A stretch of 21,820 bases of DNA from Victivallis vadensis (GTDB lineage Bacteria > Verrucomicrobiota > Lentisphaeria > Victivallales > GWF2-50-93), in the NCBI GenBank assembly GCA_020718525.1, contig DYRX01000034.1, positions 1 through 21,820 on the forward strand, written 5' to 3'. Positions within the stretch are counted from its first letter, which is position 1; every line of letters begins with the position of its first letter. A program made the translations under genes and the position numbers. Shown here in pieces: positions 13,973 through 21,820 of this stretch. Under the pieces are notes generated by a model that made no database searches, was not told where the DNA came from, and worked only from the letters and a program-made list of their open reading frames with translations.

Positions 13973-15178
13973 ATGAAGACTGCATTGATAGGAGTTTCGG
14001 GATTTGGCGACACACACTATCGGGATCTGCTTGGCGGACACGGGAAGGGAATTCTTGAAATTGTAGCGGCGACAGTGATCAACCAGGATGAAGAGAAGGA
14101 AAAATGCGACCGGCTCAGATCGTTGGGGTGCGAAATATTCGACAACTATCTCGAAATGCTCGAAAAAAAGAAGGGGCTCATTGATGTCTGCTTCATTCCA
14201 ACTGGCATTCATCTGCACAAACCGATGACTCTCGCGGCATTGGCGTCCGGCGCCAACGTCTTCGTGGAAAAGCCTGCGGCGGCGACCATCCAGGAAGTGA
14301 ACGACATGGTGGATGCGGAAAAGAAGTCCGGGCGCTTTGTCGCCGTCGGATTTCAGACCATTTACACTCCGGAAACTGCGAGAATTAAGGAGGCAATTCT
14401 GTCCGGCGGGCTTGGCAGGATCCGCTCGATAAAGTGCAAGGCTCTCTGGCCGCGCACAGAGGCGTACTATTCGAGAAACAACTGGGCAGGCAGATTGAAG
14501 CTCGGAAATCAATGGGTACTTGACTCGCCCTTCAACAATGCACTGTCGCATCAGCTCAATCTCATGTGCTATTTTGCCGGCTCCGACATGAATTCCTCAG
14601 CCGATCTCGAATCCGTGGAGGCGGAGCTTTGCCGGGCAAATCCCATAGAGAGCGCCGACACCGCCTGCATAAGGATCAAATGCGCAAGCGGAATTGACAT
14701 TCATTTTGTCATCTCGCATGCATGTTCTGCCCAGTCCGGCCCATTCATGTGCATAAGCGGCGAGAAGGGCAGAATTCTATGGGATCCTGTCAGCACTCAA
14801 TTTTTCATCGGAGGCGGAAGCGAAACACTGCCTTGCAGAGACTGGAATGGGATGCGGGAAGACATATTGCTCTCCCTCGCAAGGCGTGTGCAGGGAAAGG
14901 AATCCCGCATTTGCTCGCTGGAAAATGCGGCTAAGCAGACGCTCTGCGTCAACGGAGCGCATGACTCCTCGGAAATTGTAAGTGTTCCAGATATTTTTAT
15001 AGAAAAAAAACCGCATGATTCGTCTAGTCTTATGGCAATCAGGGGGATAGAGGAAATCGTCGAGAAATCATATGAAGAGGAGCGCATGTTTTCGGAGCTC
15101 TCCGTGCCTTGGGCAGTGCCTGGCAAGCAAATTTCACTGCGCAACTATGGATTTTTCCCCTCCTGCACCCGTTCATGA
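13973..15178 (+). CDS. Gfo/Idh/MocA-family NAD(P)-dependent oxidoreductase, 401 aa
   Basis: The N-terminal Rossmann domain begins MKTALIGVSGFGDTHYRD, with the glycine-rich turn in slightly unusual form. It carries the family signature NVFVEKPAAATIQEVNDMV, where EKP (99-101) includes the catalytic lysine. The C-terminal half (about 130-370) is the mixed alpha/beta substrate domain, with the usual GRIRSIK segment and the histidine-containing stretch DSPFNNALSHQLNLMCYF. Members oxidise or reduce sugars, inositols and nucleotide sugars, and the substrate cannot be read from sequence. AGGA lies nine bases before the ATG. It lies between the kinase and mutase genes, each of which has a copy of the repeated leader element, so a joint role in sugar use is a reasonable inference. 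Confidence 0.9.
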   Translation: MKTALIGVSGFGDTHYRDLLGGHGKGILEIVAATVINQDEEKEKCDRLRSLGCEIFDNYLEMLEKKKGLIDVCFIPTGIHLHKPMTLAALASGANVFVEKPAAATIQEVNDMVDAEKKSGRFVAVGFQTIYTPETARIKEAILSGGLGRIRSIKCKALWPRTEAYYSRNNWAGRLKLGNQWVLDSPFNNALSHQLNLMCYFAGSDMNSSADLESVEAELCRANPIESADTACIRIKCASGIDIHFVISHACSAQSGPFMCISGEKGRILWDPVSTQFFIGGGSETLPCRDWNGMREDILLSLARRVQGKESRICSLENAAKQTLCVNGAHDSSEIVSVPDIFIEKKPHDSSSLMAIRGIEEIVEKSYEEERMFSELSVPWAVPGKQISLRNYGFFPSCTRS

Positions 15179-15200
15179 GGGACACGAAGCGTAACGTATT

Positions 15201-15313
15201 CAGGAAATTATCGGACATTTACTGGAAAAATATGCAAGGTTGGATGATTGTATGAGACAATTCCCACAACTTCCATAGTTGTGGAAATCTTAGGTTTGCT
15301 TGTGCGGAAGGAC
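15201..15313 (+). promoter_or_regulatory. Repeated leader element, copy B, upstream of the ApgM-like gene
   Basis: This 113-nt stretch is the second copy of the element at 13546-13659 and lies in sense to the gene at 15369, ending 55 nt before its start. It begins 22 nt after the Gfo/Idh stop. The hairpin reads ATTCCCACAAC / GTTGTGGAAAT (15259-15287), with one C-A mismatch and an A-U where copy A has G-U. End-to-end pairing is CAGGAAAT with GTTTGCTTG, where two base pairs become G-U but pairing is kept. The tail GTGCGGAAGGAC is identical to copy A. Confidence 0.7.
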
Positions 15314-15368
15314 AGCAGATCTAGGTTAGGGTGCAAAACGGAAATCAGAGAAACGGAGTAGCGGGCGG

Positions 15369-16613
15369 ATGTCCAAAAGCATTGTATTTCTTGCCGACGG
15401 GATGGCGGACGACCCTCTGCCAGAGCTTGGGGGGCTCAGCCCGCTCGAGCATGTCTCCACCCCAAACATGGACAAGATTGCGCGCATGGGGGCGAGCGGC
15501 ACATTCCTCACTTTGCCGGAGCCATTTCCCACTTCCTCCGATGTCGCCAACCTTTCCGTGCTCGGCTACAACCTTGCGGAATGCTATCCGGGACGCGGTC
15601 CGCTCGAAGCCGCCGCGATCGGAATAGAACTGGGCGAAAACGACATCGCCTTCAGATGCAATCTTGTGACCGCGAAGGACGGCATTCTCGAGGACTATTC
15701 TGCAGGGCATATAAAATCAGAAAAGTCCGTCCGAATATTTGAGGATCTTCAGAAAAAATTTGGATGCGGAAAAGTATCTTTCCATCCGGGAGTCAGCTAC
15801 AGAAATATCATAGTCCTTCACGGACGGGAATTTTCCGACAGTGTCAACTACCACAAGCCGGATTCGTCCCAGGGCGAGCCGCTTTCCTCTCTGCGTCTCT
15901 CGCCGGCGGATCAGAGCGATTCATCTGCTTGCACCGTCTCCTTTTTGGAATCCCTCTGCGCAGAATGCGCCGATTTCCTTGCTAAGCATCCTCTCAACAA
16001 AGACTGCGAAAATCCTGCGAACATGATATGGCCTTGGAGCCCGGGAAAAAAGCCTAGACTGCCTGCTTTCAAGGACAAATACTGCGGAATTCGCGGAGCG
16101 GTGATCAGCGCCGTGGACGTCATTTTTGGCATCGCCAAATGCGCTTCCATGACTCAGATCAGAGTCCCAGGCGCAACAGGTTTCATTGACACCAACTATG
16201 AGGGCAAGGCAGAAGCTGCGGTCCGGGCGCTTGAAGATCATGACTTTGTCTTTTTGCATGTGGAGGCGATTGACGAATGCTCCCATATGGGCGATCTTGC
16301 CCTGAAATTGAAGGCCATCTCCGATTTCGACTCGCGCATCGTAGGACCTGTCCTCAAAGCCCTCGACGGCAAGGATGTGACCTTTGCGATTTTGCCGGAT
16401 CATCCGGTGCCCGTCCATCTGAAAAAACATACAAGAACGCCCGTTCCGTTCGCAATCTGGGGCAGGCACATAAAAAGAGACTCGCTGGACTCATATTCGG
16501 AGCGCCTTGCCCCGGCTGGAGGACTTGGCTTTCTGAAGGGAGACCAGTTTATGAAAAAGGTCTTCAACCTGCCTGGATCCGAAGTTCCGGCAATCAAATC
16601 CCCGCAAGGATGA
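15369..16613 (+). CDS. ApgM-like cofactor-independent phosphoglycerate mutase or homoserine kinase, 414 aa
   Basis: A member of the alkaline-phosphatase superfamily, archaeal-type iPGM branch. The N-terminus MSKSIVFLADGMADDPLPEL carries a metal-binding aspartate (10). TSSDVANLSVLGY (55 on) has the expected nucleophile serine at about 57. GRGPLEAAAIGIEL and DIAFRCNLVT are family hallmarks. The later metal-site segments appear as LHVEAIDECSHMGDL and ILPDHPVPVHLKKHTRTPVPF. In bacteria this branch includes enzymes proposed to act as homoserine kinase, so glycolysis and threonine synthesis are both possible; no threonine genes are nearby. GGAG lies ten bases before the ATG. The glycosyltransferase gene follows after 10 bp, probably in the same transcript. 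Confidence 0.88.
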   Translation: MSKSIVFLADGMADDPLPELGGLSPLEHVSTPNMDKIARMGASGTFLTLPEPFPTSSDVANLSVLGYNLAECYPGRGPLEAAAIGIELGENDIAFRCNLVTAKDGILEDYSAGHIKSEKSVRIFEDLQKKFGCGKVSFHPGVSYRNIIVLHGREFSDSVNYHKPDSSQGEPLSSLRLSPADQSDSSACTVSFLESLCAECADFLAKHPLNKDCENPANMIWPWSPGKKPRLPAFKDKYCGIRGAVISAVDVIFGIAKCASMTQIRVPGATGFIDTNYEGKAEAAVRALEDHDFVFLHVEAIDECSHMGDLALKLKAISDFDSRIVGPVLKALDGKDVTFAILPDHPVPVHLKKHTRTPVPFAIWGRHIKRDSLDSYSERLAPAGGLGFLKGDQFMKKVFNLPGSEVPAIKSPQG

Positions 16614-16623
16614 AATCCGCCAA

Positions 16624-18090
16624 ATGAGTACAAGAATGCAGAAGCTCGCCCCGCCTCTGTTTTTGGGTACGCTTGCCGCGATTGTCCTATGGCCGAATCT
16701 TTTCCGTCCGCTCTGGTTCGACGAGGCTCTTACAATACTCGAATTTGTCTCTCTACCAAACTGCGCCGACATTTACTTCAACTACGCGATTCCCAACAAC
16801 CACATCATATTCAACATGATCCTGCAAATTTTTCTCGGCATATTTTCAGGGACCGAGCTTATCCTGAGACTGCCATCTGCAATTTTTGCGCTAGCGTCGG
16901 TGTTCAGCATCTATTTTTTGTGGAATAAAAGACTTGGCGCCGAAGCCGCCTTCTTCTCTGCCACCGCTTTGATTTTTTCAGGCTCTTTCGCAATATACGG
17001 AACGGCGGTAAGAGGCTACATGCTCAGTTTTTTGGCTACGATCTGGATTCTGGAATTTGCATGCAGATACGTTGCAGGAGAAAAATATGCGGATCTACTT
17101 TTCTTCGCGCTACTCTCATTTTTTTCTGTCGGAATAATTCCCAGCAACATCGCCGCGATCTTTGCGTCCTCCCTGATCGCGCTCTCTCTTCCTAGCCCGC
17201 GGACAAAACGCTCCATGATAGGGTCTGTTCTCGTTCTGATCGGAACGTCGGCATTCTGTCTCGCCATATTCTATCTGCCAATTCTGCCAAAATTCTTCAA
17301 GGCTCTCTCCCTGAAGGAGGGCTGGAGCAGTTCCCTGTCGGCCATACTGCATTTCTACTCGGCTTTTCTAGTCACGTCTATTCCTCTGGCGGCAATTGCG
17401 GTTTTCGCATTCTTCCCGGCTGCCAAGAGAAAGTTCCAGCCGCTCATGCTCTGCGTCTGCGCCATAGTCATGCTCATTCCAGCATTCATCCTTCTAGTCA
17501 AAGATCCTTCTCCATTTCCAAGAACTTTTTTTCCATATCTCCCTGCAATGCTTTTTGCACTTGCCACCATGTCGAGCTCCGGCTTCGAGCTGATCAGAAA
17601 TAGTCTCTCCCCGTCCAAATATCGCGTCGCCATGCTTTCAATTTTCGGAGCCTTCGCATTTATCGCCTGGGCTCAGTTCAATTTCAGGGAGGATCTCTCG
17701 AATAGACTCAGCGGCGGCGGACAGGACGATTTTTTCCATCCGTATTTCATGGACCGATTCTTTCCCTACAATACGGCAAAGGCTGTATCTGCCAGGCTCG
17801 GGAAAGACGGAAAATTTTTTGTGCACAGAGCCTGCGACTATCCTGCACTGATCTTCTACGCTAAAGCTCTAGAGATTCCGAATGAAAAAATCCTTTTTGA
17901 TCCGCCGCATGGAGCCTTCCAAGGCGCAGGAGAATTCTCGCATCTGCTCATTGTCGCCCGCTCTCATAGCGATGCGGATCTCATCTCAAAAAGATTCGAT
18001 TTGGAAAATGCGGAGCTTCTCGAAGACTTCGGCACATACATGCTCTTCCAGGCAAAACAAAGAGACTCGGATGGAAATATTCAGCAGTAA
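16624..18090 (+). CDS. GT-C family membrane glycosyltransferase (PMT/ArnT-like), 488 aa
   Basis: A polytopic inner-membrane protein of the GT-C fold, with about ten hydrophobic segments through residue 360 and a soluble C-terminal part of about 120 residues. The first periplasmic loop has LWFDEALTI, with the acidic pair typical of lipid-phosphate-sugar-dependent transferases. The segment TELILRLPSAIFALASVFSI and the later IYGTAVRGYML correspond to conserved stretches of the PMT_2 and ArnT group. These enzymes move a sugar from a polyprenyl-phosphate donor to lipid A, a protein or a glycan; the acceptor here is unknown. Two nearby ATG codons (16624 and 16636) could start the protein. It follows the ApgM-like gene by 10 bp and converges on zwf. 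Confidence 0.85.
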   Translation: MSTRMQKLAPPLFLGTLAAIVLWPNLFRPLWFDEALTILEFVSLPNCADIYFNYAIPNNHIIFNMILQIFLGIFSGTELILRLPSAIFALASVFSIYFLWNKRLGAEAAFFSATALIFSGSFAIYGTAVRGYMLSFLATIWILEFACRYVAGEKYADLLFFALLSFFSVGIIPSNIAAIFASSLIALSLPSPRTKRSMIGSVLVLIGTSAFCLAIFYLPILPKFFKALSLKEGWSSSLSAILHFYSAFLVTSIPLAAIAVFAFFPAAKRKFQPLMLCVCAIVMLIPAFILLVKDPSPFPRTFFPYLPAMLFALATMSSSGFELIRNSLSPSKYRVAMLSIFGAFAFIAWAQFNFREDLSNRLSGGGQDDFFHPYFMDRFFPYNTAKAVSARLGKDGKFFVHRACDYPALIFYAKALEIPNEKILFDPPHGAFQGAGEFSHLLIVARSHSDADLISKRFDLENAELLEDFGTYMLFQAKQRDSDGNIQQ

Positions 18091-18106
18091 AAATGATTTG
18101 AGTATA

Positions 18107-19648
18107 TTACGGAGCCCGCCATTTTCTGCCGTCTTTGCCGATCATTGCGTCTGCCTCCAGCGGACCCCAGGAGCCGCAGGGATAGCTGGCAAGCGGGATA
18201 GAGGGATCTTCCGCCCATCTTTCGAGTATCGGAGTGAGAAGAGTCCATGAGATGTCAATTGTGTCGTTTCGTATGAAAAGAGTCGAATCTCCAAGCATGC
18301 AGTCGAGCAGAAGCCTTTCGTATGCGTCTGGCGGCTCTCCCTGGAAAAAGTCCCTGTAGGAGAAGTGCATAGGCAGATCGCCCATGCAAAGCTTGCCGCC
18401 CGGCTTTTTCGCCTGAATGCTGAGCGCAAAGCCCTCTTCGGGCTGGACATTCAGGACAAGGGTGTTCTGATGTATGTCCTCCGGCATCAGAGGTTTGAAG
18501 ATGGAATGCGGAATGTTTTTGAACGTGACGGCGATCTCGCTCACTCGCCTGCGCAGGCGTTTGCCAGCCCTCAGATAAAATGGAACCCCGTTCCAGCGCC
18601 AGTTGTTGATGAAAAGCCTTGCAGCCACAAAGGTTTCCGTCTTCGAGTCTTTCGGCACGGCATCCTCTTCGGTGTAGCTCTGCTGTTTGTTGCCGTCGAC
18701 AATTGCTTCACGATACTGGGCTCGGACAAACTCCGTAGAAATCTTGTCCGGCTCCCACGCCTTGATCGAGCTGAGAAGCTTGAGCTTTTCGTCCCTCACG
18801 CGGTCGGCGTCGAAGGAGGATGGCGGCTCCATCGCGACCAGCGAGAGCATTTCGAGCATGTGATTTTGGAACATGTCTCTAAGAAGTCCAGACTTGTCGA
18901 AGTAGCCCGCCCTGTGCTCGATCCCGATGCTTTCAGCGACAGTGATCTGGACATTGTCAATGTATTTATTGTTCCAGAGGGGCTCGAAGATCATATTGGC
19001 GAATCTCAGCATCAGAATGTTTTGAACCGTGTCTTTGCCGAGGTAGTGGTCAATCCTGTATATCTGTCTTTCTAGCAGATGCTCCTTCAGCTCCTTTTCG
19101 AGCTGTCTCGAGCTTTGGAGATCCCTGCCGAAAGGCTTTTCAATGATCACTCTTCTGTATGGCTGTCCCTCGGATGGTTCCGGAGAAAGACCCGAAGATG
19201 CCAGCTTCCGGACTATCTCGCTATAAATTGTGCTTGGAACGGAAAGATAGAAAATTCTTCCTGCGAAACCGGAATGGCGCGATTCGACATCGGATATTTT
19301 CGACGACAATGCCGAATAGGTTTCGTCCGAATCGTAGTTTCCGTGCGTGTAGAAGACACCCTCGCAGAAGACTTCGATCATCTTCGAAGGAATGTTCTTG
19401 AATTTTTCCCTTATAGAGTCGGAAACAAGCTTTCTGAAAGCCTTGTCGTCCATCACCGTCCTCGCGCATCCGACAATGCTGAATTTGTCCGGCAGAAGAT
19501 CTCTCTGGAAAAGATTGAAAAGAGAGGGAATCAATTTCCTGTAGGTGAGGTCGCCGGACGCCCCGAATATCACTAGGACAAAGGGGGCAGGAGCTGTTTC
19601 GGAGCATAGGCACTGCCTGCTGGAAGTGCAATTTTGATCAGTCGTCAT
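18107..19648 (-). CDS. zwf: Glucose-6-phosphate 1-dehydrogenase, 513 aa
   Basis: First enzyme of the oxidative pentose phosphate pathway, making NADPH. The dinucleotide-binding motif IFGASGDLTYRKLIPSL starts near residue 27, EKPFGRD is at 170-176, and the active-site block RIDHYLGKD (198-206) holds the catalytic histidine region. Further landmarks are FANMIFEPLWNNKYIDNVQI and PFYLRAGKRL. The length is normal. I start at the second ATG (19648), because GGAG sits six bases upstream and overlaps the first ATG (19660), which itself has no ribosome-binding site. It follows the M48 protease gene by 31 bp on the same strand. The usual partner pgl is not beside it; gnd is not present either. Confidence 0.95.
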   Translation of the reverse strand: MTTDQNCTSSRQCLCSETAPAPFVLVIFGASGDLTYRKLIPSLFNLFQRDLLPDKFSIVGCARTVMDDKAFRKLVSDSIREKFKNIPSKMIEVFCEGVFYTHGNYDSDETYSALSSKISDVESRHSGFAGRIFYLSVPSTIYSEIVRKLASSGLSPEPSEGQPYRRVIIEKPFGRDLQSSRQLEKELKEHLLERQIYRIDHYLGKDTVQNILMLRFANMIFEPLWNNKYIDNVQITVAESIGIEHRAGYFDKSGLLRDMFQNHMLEMLSLVAMEPPSSFDADRVRDEKLKLLSSIKAWEPDKISTEFVRAQYREAIVDGNKQQSYTEEDAVPKDSKTETFVAARLFINNWRWNGVPFYLRAGKRLRRRVSEIAVTFKNIPHSIFKPLMPEDIHQNTLVLNVQPEEGFALSIQAKKPGGKLCMGDLPMHFSYRDFFQGEPPDAYERLLLDCMLGDSTLFIRNDTIDISWTLLTPILERWAEDPSIPLASYPCGSWGPLEADAMIGKDGRKWRAP

Positions 19649-19679
19649 TGTTGTCTCCATTTATTGTGTAGTTCTTGTT

Positions 19680-20912
19680 TCAGCCGTCAATCTTGTGGCT
19701 TTTTCCGCATTTTGGACAGTTGACCGAATTTCCGACGAAGCCCGGCGGAACTTTTATCTTCAATCCGCAGTCGCAGGTGATAAAGACGAATTTATTCAGG
19801 CGATGCAAAATGTCAAAAGCGTCTCTGGTGCGTTTTTTCAGCTCGGAATGGGAGTTTGCAGGCGCCGCTTCCATTTCCTTCTTTTTAATTCCCCTCAGCT
19901 CGAGCTGGCCACTGCTTGGCATTCCGCCCCCGAGCGAGATGTCTTTTCCGGTGCTTTCCATGTAAGCTCTGCGATAGTCAGCCAGGCCTGCTCCGCCTGC
20001 CATTGTTCGGAGAATGTTAACCCTCTCCTCCGTCGGCGGATGCGTGCTGAATAGCGAAAATGCCTGGGAGGAGTTCGCGGCAAGCGGATTGATAATATAC
20101 ATTGGGGCTGTCACTCTGTTTGCGTTTTCCAACGGGATATGGGCGTTTGAGATTTTTTCAAGTGCTGACGCGAGTGCCTCCGGATATCTTGTGAAGAGGG
20201 CGGCAGACGCATCTGCAAGGTACTCCCTGCTCCTTGAACATGCGAAATAGAGCATCTGTGCAAGCAGAGGAGCCAAAATGGCGAGCAGAAGCGCTACAAC
20301 TATCAGTAGCATTTGTATCTGGTTCGATGAATCCCTGTCCGATTGCGATCTTCTTGTCCCCATGCCGCCAAAGAAAAAGGAGCGCGTCGTAAGATCTGCA
20401 AGAATCACGATTGTTCCGAGGAGCACCCCGGCCGTCGTCATGAACTTGCTGTCCTGATTTTTTATATGCCCGATTTCGTGCGCTATGACTCCCTGAAGCT
20501 CGTCCCGGTCAAGCACGGAAAGCAGTCCGGTCGTCACAGCCACGGCGGTGTTTTCCCCGTGCCCGACGGCGAAGGCGTTCGGGGCTCCGCTTTCCATGAT
20601 GAAAACTTTTGGAGTCGAAGGGAGGGCGGCGGCAATGCGCATTTCCTCGACAATGTTGTAGAGCTGGGGTGCTTCGTCGTGGGAAATTTCCCTGGCTCCT
20701 GAAAACGCCAGCAGAATCTTATGTCCTTGCGAAAGGGCGATCAAGGTGAGAAAGAACCAGACTGCGGCGGCGATGAAGACGCCTGCAAATGCGCCCTGTC
20801 TCGACGCGGAAAAGACCGTTCCCAGCGATGCGCCAAGAAGCAGAAGAAAAAATCCCATCGAGCTGATGAGAACAAAAGACTTCAGCCTGTTGCGCTGTAT
20901 TGCCTCCCACAT
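19680..20912 (-). CDS. M48-family membrane metalloprotease with C-terminal zinc ribbon, 410 aa
   Basis: An HtpX-like inner-membrane zinc protease. Two hydrophobic segments lie at about 13-35 and 41-60. The metal site is HEIGH (145-149), with the third ligand glutamate at 230 in SRSREYLADA. Two further hydrophobic stretches lie at 160-172 and 200-222. The histidine-proline block THPPTEERV (about 290-298) also matches the family. After about residue 370 there is an added domain with CDC (380-382) and CPKC (399-402), a zinc ribbon not present in E. coli HtpX (about 290 aa). Canonical members degrade damaged membrane proteins; a role for the ribbon is unknown. It is flanked by an aldolase gene and zwf on the same strand. 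Confidence 0.88.
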   Translation of the reverse strand: MWEAIQRNRLKSFVLISSMGFFLLLLGASLGTVFSASRQGAFAGVFIAAAVWFFLTLIALSQGHKILLAFSGAREISHDEAPQLYNIVEEMRIAAALPSTPKVFIMESGAPNAFAVGHGENTAVAVTTGLLSVLDRDELQGVIAHEIGHIKNQDSKFMTTAGVLLGTIVILADLTTRSFFFGGMGTRRSQSDRDSSNQIQMLLIVVALLLAILAPLLAQMLYFACSRSREYLADASAALFTRYPEALASALEKISNAHIPLENANRVTAPMYIINPLAANSSQAFSLFSTHPPTEERVNILRTMAGGAGLADYRRAYMESTGKDISLGGGMPSSGQLELRGIKKKEMEAAPANSHSELKKRTRDAFDILHRLNKFVFITCDCGLKIKVPPGFVGNSVNCPKCGKSHKIDG

Positions 20913-20942
20913 GAGCTGGCTCTTTTTGGGAGCGGCGGAAAA

Positions 20943-20955
20943 TGCGAAATTCGCA
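20943..20955 (-). terminator. Short palindrome in the aldolase-protease gap
   Basis: TGCGAA and TTCGCA flank a single base, and on the minus strand TTTTCC follows. It sits in the 56-bp gap after the aldolase stop and could weakly terminate or stabilise the aldolase transcript. It is short, so the call is tentative. Confidence 0.25.
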
Positions 20956-20968
20956 AAACGCCCTGCTC

Positions 20969-21820
20969 CTACTGTTTGTCAAAGCATTCCGGAGTCGTGA
21001 GCTCCCTGTAGAAATCCGCGTAGTGGTCTTTTCTCTTCGAGCCTCTGAGCGCTATCGCCACGCGGGGATGCTCGTTGAGAATGCCGGTGACCATGTATGG
21101 AAGTATGTATCCCCACTCGATTTCCGTCGCAAGCTTGACGAAATGATCCTGCATCACTCTGAGCACGGGCTCGAGATTGTACCTGGGATTTTTCAGGTAG
21201 GAAATGATCAGCTCGATCGGGCAGTTTCCAGCGCCTCTTCCTATGCCCTGAATTGTTGCGTCGCAAAATCTTGCGCCAGCGTGAACAGCCTCGATAGTGT
21301 TGGCAAATCCAAGCTGAAGATTGTTGTGGCAGTGAATGCCAGTGCGTTTTTTCTTGAGATTTTCGCTGAAGACTCCTACAAGGTGCTTGACCTGATCCGG
21401 ATAGAGGGAGCCGTAGCTGTCAACGACCGTGACCGCCGTCACATTGCACTCCGCTTCGACTCGCGCCAGTCCCTCCTTGAGCTCGTAGCTGTCAACCGTC
21501 GAGATTGCCATGATGTTTATGAATGATTCGTAGCCTCTTTCCTCGATGAATTTTGCCAGCTCTATCGCCTTGTTGATGTCCTTCAGATATGTGGCGACCC
21601 TCACAAAGTTGAGAGGCGAATCTTTCTTGTAGGCGAAGTCTTCTGGCTCGACTCTGCCGATGTCAACCATCACGCCAAGCTTCATATCGGTCTTGACATC
21701 GCCGATCATTTCTGCCACAGCGTCATCCTTCGTAAAGCGCCAGGACCCAAATTCGCCCGGCGGAAAGAGTTTTTCCGAGGCTCTGTAGCCTATCTCCATG
21801 TAGTCAACGCCGGCGGCGTC
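20969..21820 (-). CDS. HMGL-type aldolase/acyltransferase, 5' end outside the window
   Basis: A TIM-barrel enzyme of the HMGL/DRE superfamily that includes 4-hydroxy-2-oxovalerate aldolase and isopropylmalate/citramalate synthases. The reading frame runs off the edge: the seven codons before the ATG at 21799 read DAAGVDY, which together with MEIGYRAS matches the conserved AGVDYIEIGYRAS pattern. The true start therefore lies beyond 21820. Conserved features are the barrel strand ending VDSYGSLYPDQV, the metal-binding histidine pair in GIHCHNNLQLGFAN and the glycine-rich stretch QGIGRGAGNCPIELI. The C-terminal 60 residues do not resemble a leucine-type regulatory domain, which favours an aldolase over a synthase. 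283 residues are visible. Confidence 0.85.
   Translation of the reverse strand, partial: DAAGVDYMEIGYRASEKLFPPGEFGSWRFTKDDAVAEMIGDVKTDMKLGVMVDIGRVEPEDFAYKKDSPLNFVRVATYLKDINKAIELAKFIEERGYESFINIMAISTVDSYELKEGLARVEAECNVTAVTVVDSYGSLYPDQVKHLVGVFSENLKKKRTGIHCHNNLQLGFANTIEAVHAGARFCDATIQGIGRGAGNCPIELIISYLKNPRYNLEPVLRVMQDHFVKLATEIEWGYILPYMVTGILNEHPRVAIALRGSKRKDHYADFYRELTTPECFDKQ

Noticed and set aside
13546..15313. Inverted repeats as the ends of a transposon
   Set aside because: No transposase or integrase lies between them, the enclosed gene is an ordinary oxidoreductase, and no target-site duplication flanks the repeats.
1..21820. tRNA, rRNA or CRISPR content
   Set aside because: No T-loop/anticodon arrangement, rRNA signature or evenly spaced direct repeats were found on either strand by eye.

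Overview
The window looks like a chromosomal segment from a Gram-negative bacterium of moderate G+C. It has an outer-membrane assembly factor (BamA), an MlaE-type permease and a block of universal translation and replication genes. A member of the PVC superphylum (Lentisphaerota/Kiritimatiellota-like) fits the mix: archaeal-type ApgM-like mutase, atypical Prs motif, a galactokinase-like sugar kinase and a Gfo/Idh oxidoreductase. That placement is inference, not proof. No tRNA, rRNA, transposase or CRISPR array was seen.

Region 1 (1-2515, minus strand) is visibly more AT-rich than the rest. It holds a small secreted protein of unknown function and two tandem SAM-dependent methyltransferases, and looks like accessory material placed after the core block. 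Region 2 (2517-10650, minus strand) is a long co-directional housekeeping cluster in transcription order: prs, rplY, pth, rpsF, ssb, rpsR, rplI, dnaB, bamA. Gaps are short, and a terminator-like hairpin with a duplicated 11-mer lies between rpsR and rplI. Region 3 (10742-11611, plus strand) is an orphan MlaE-type permease divergent from prs.

Region 4 (11558-18090) is a carbohydrate region. It contains a large galactokinase-like kinase on the minus strand, then a Gfo/Idh oxidoreductase, an ApgM-like mutase and a GT-C membrane glycosyltransferase on the plus strand. A roughly 114-nt sequence occurs twice here, once in front of the kinase and once in front of the mutase. Both copies are in the sense orientation of the downstream gene and 53-59 nt from its start codon, with about 86% identity by hand alignment. 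Each copy has an 11-bp hairpin and possible end-to-end pairing that is kept by G-U changes. This is the best candidate for an undescribed regulatory element in the window. A weaker look-alike precedes the oxidoreductase.

Region 5 (18107-21820, minus strand) encodes, in transcription order, an HMGL-type aldolase cut by the window edge, an M48 membrane protease with a C-terminal zinc ribbon, and glucose-6-phosphate dehydrogenase (zwf). Several start codons were moved inward from the longest open frame, notably rpsF (TTG), bamA, prs, mlaE, the kinase and zwf, using ribosome-binding sites and family N-termini.
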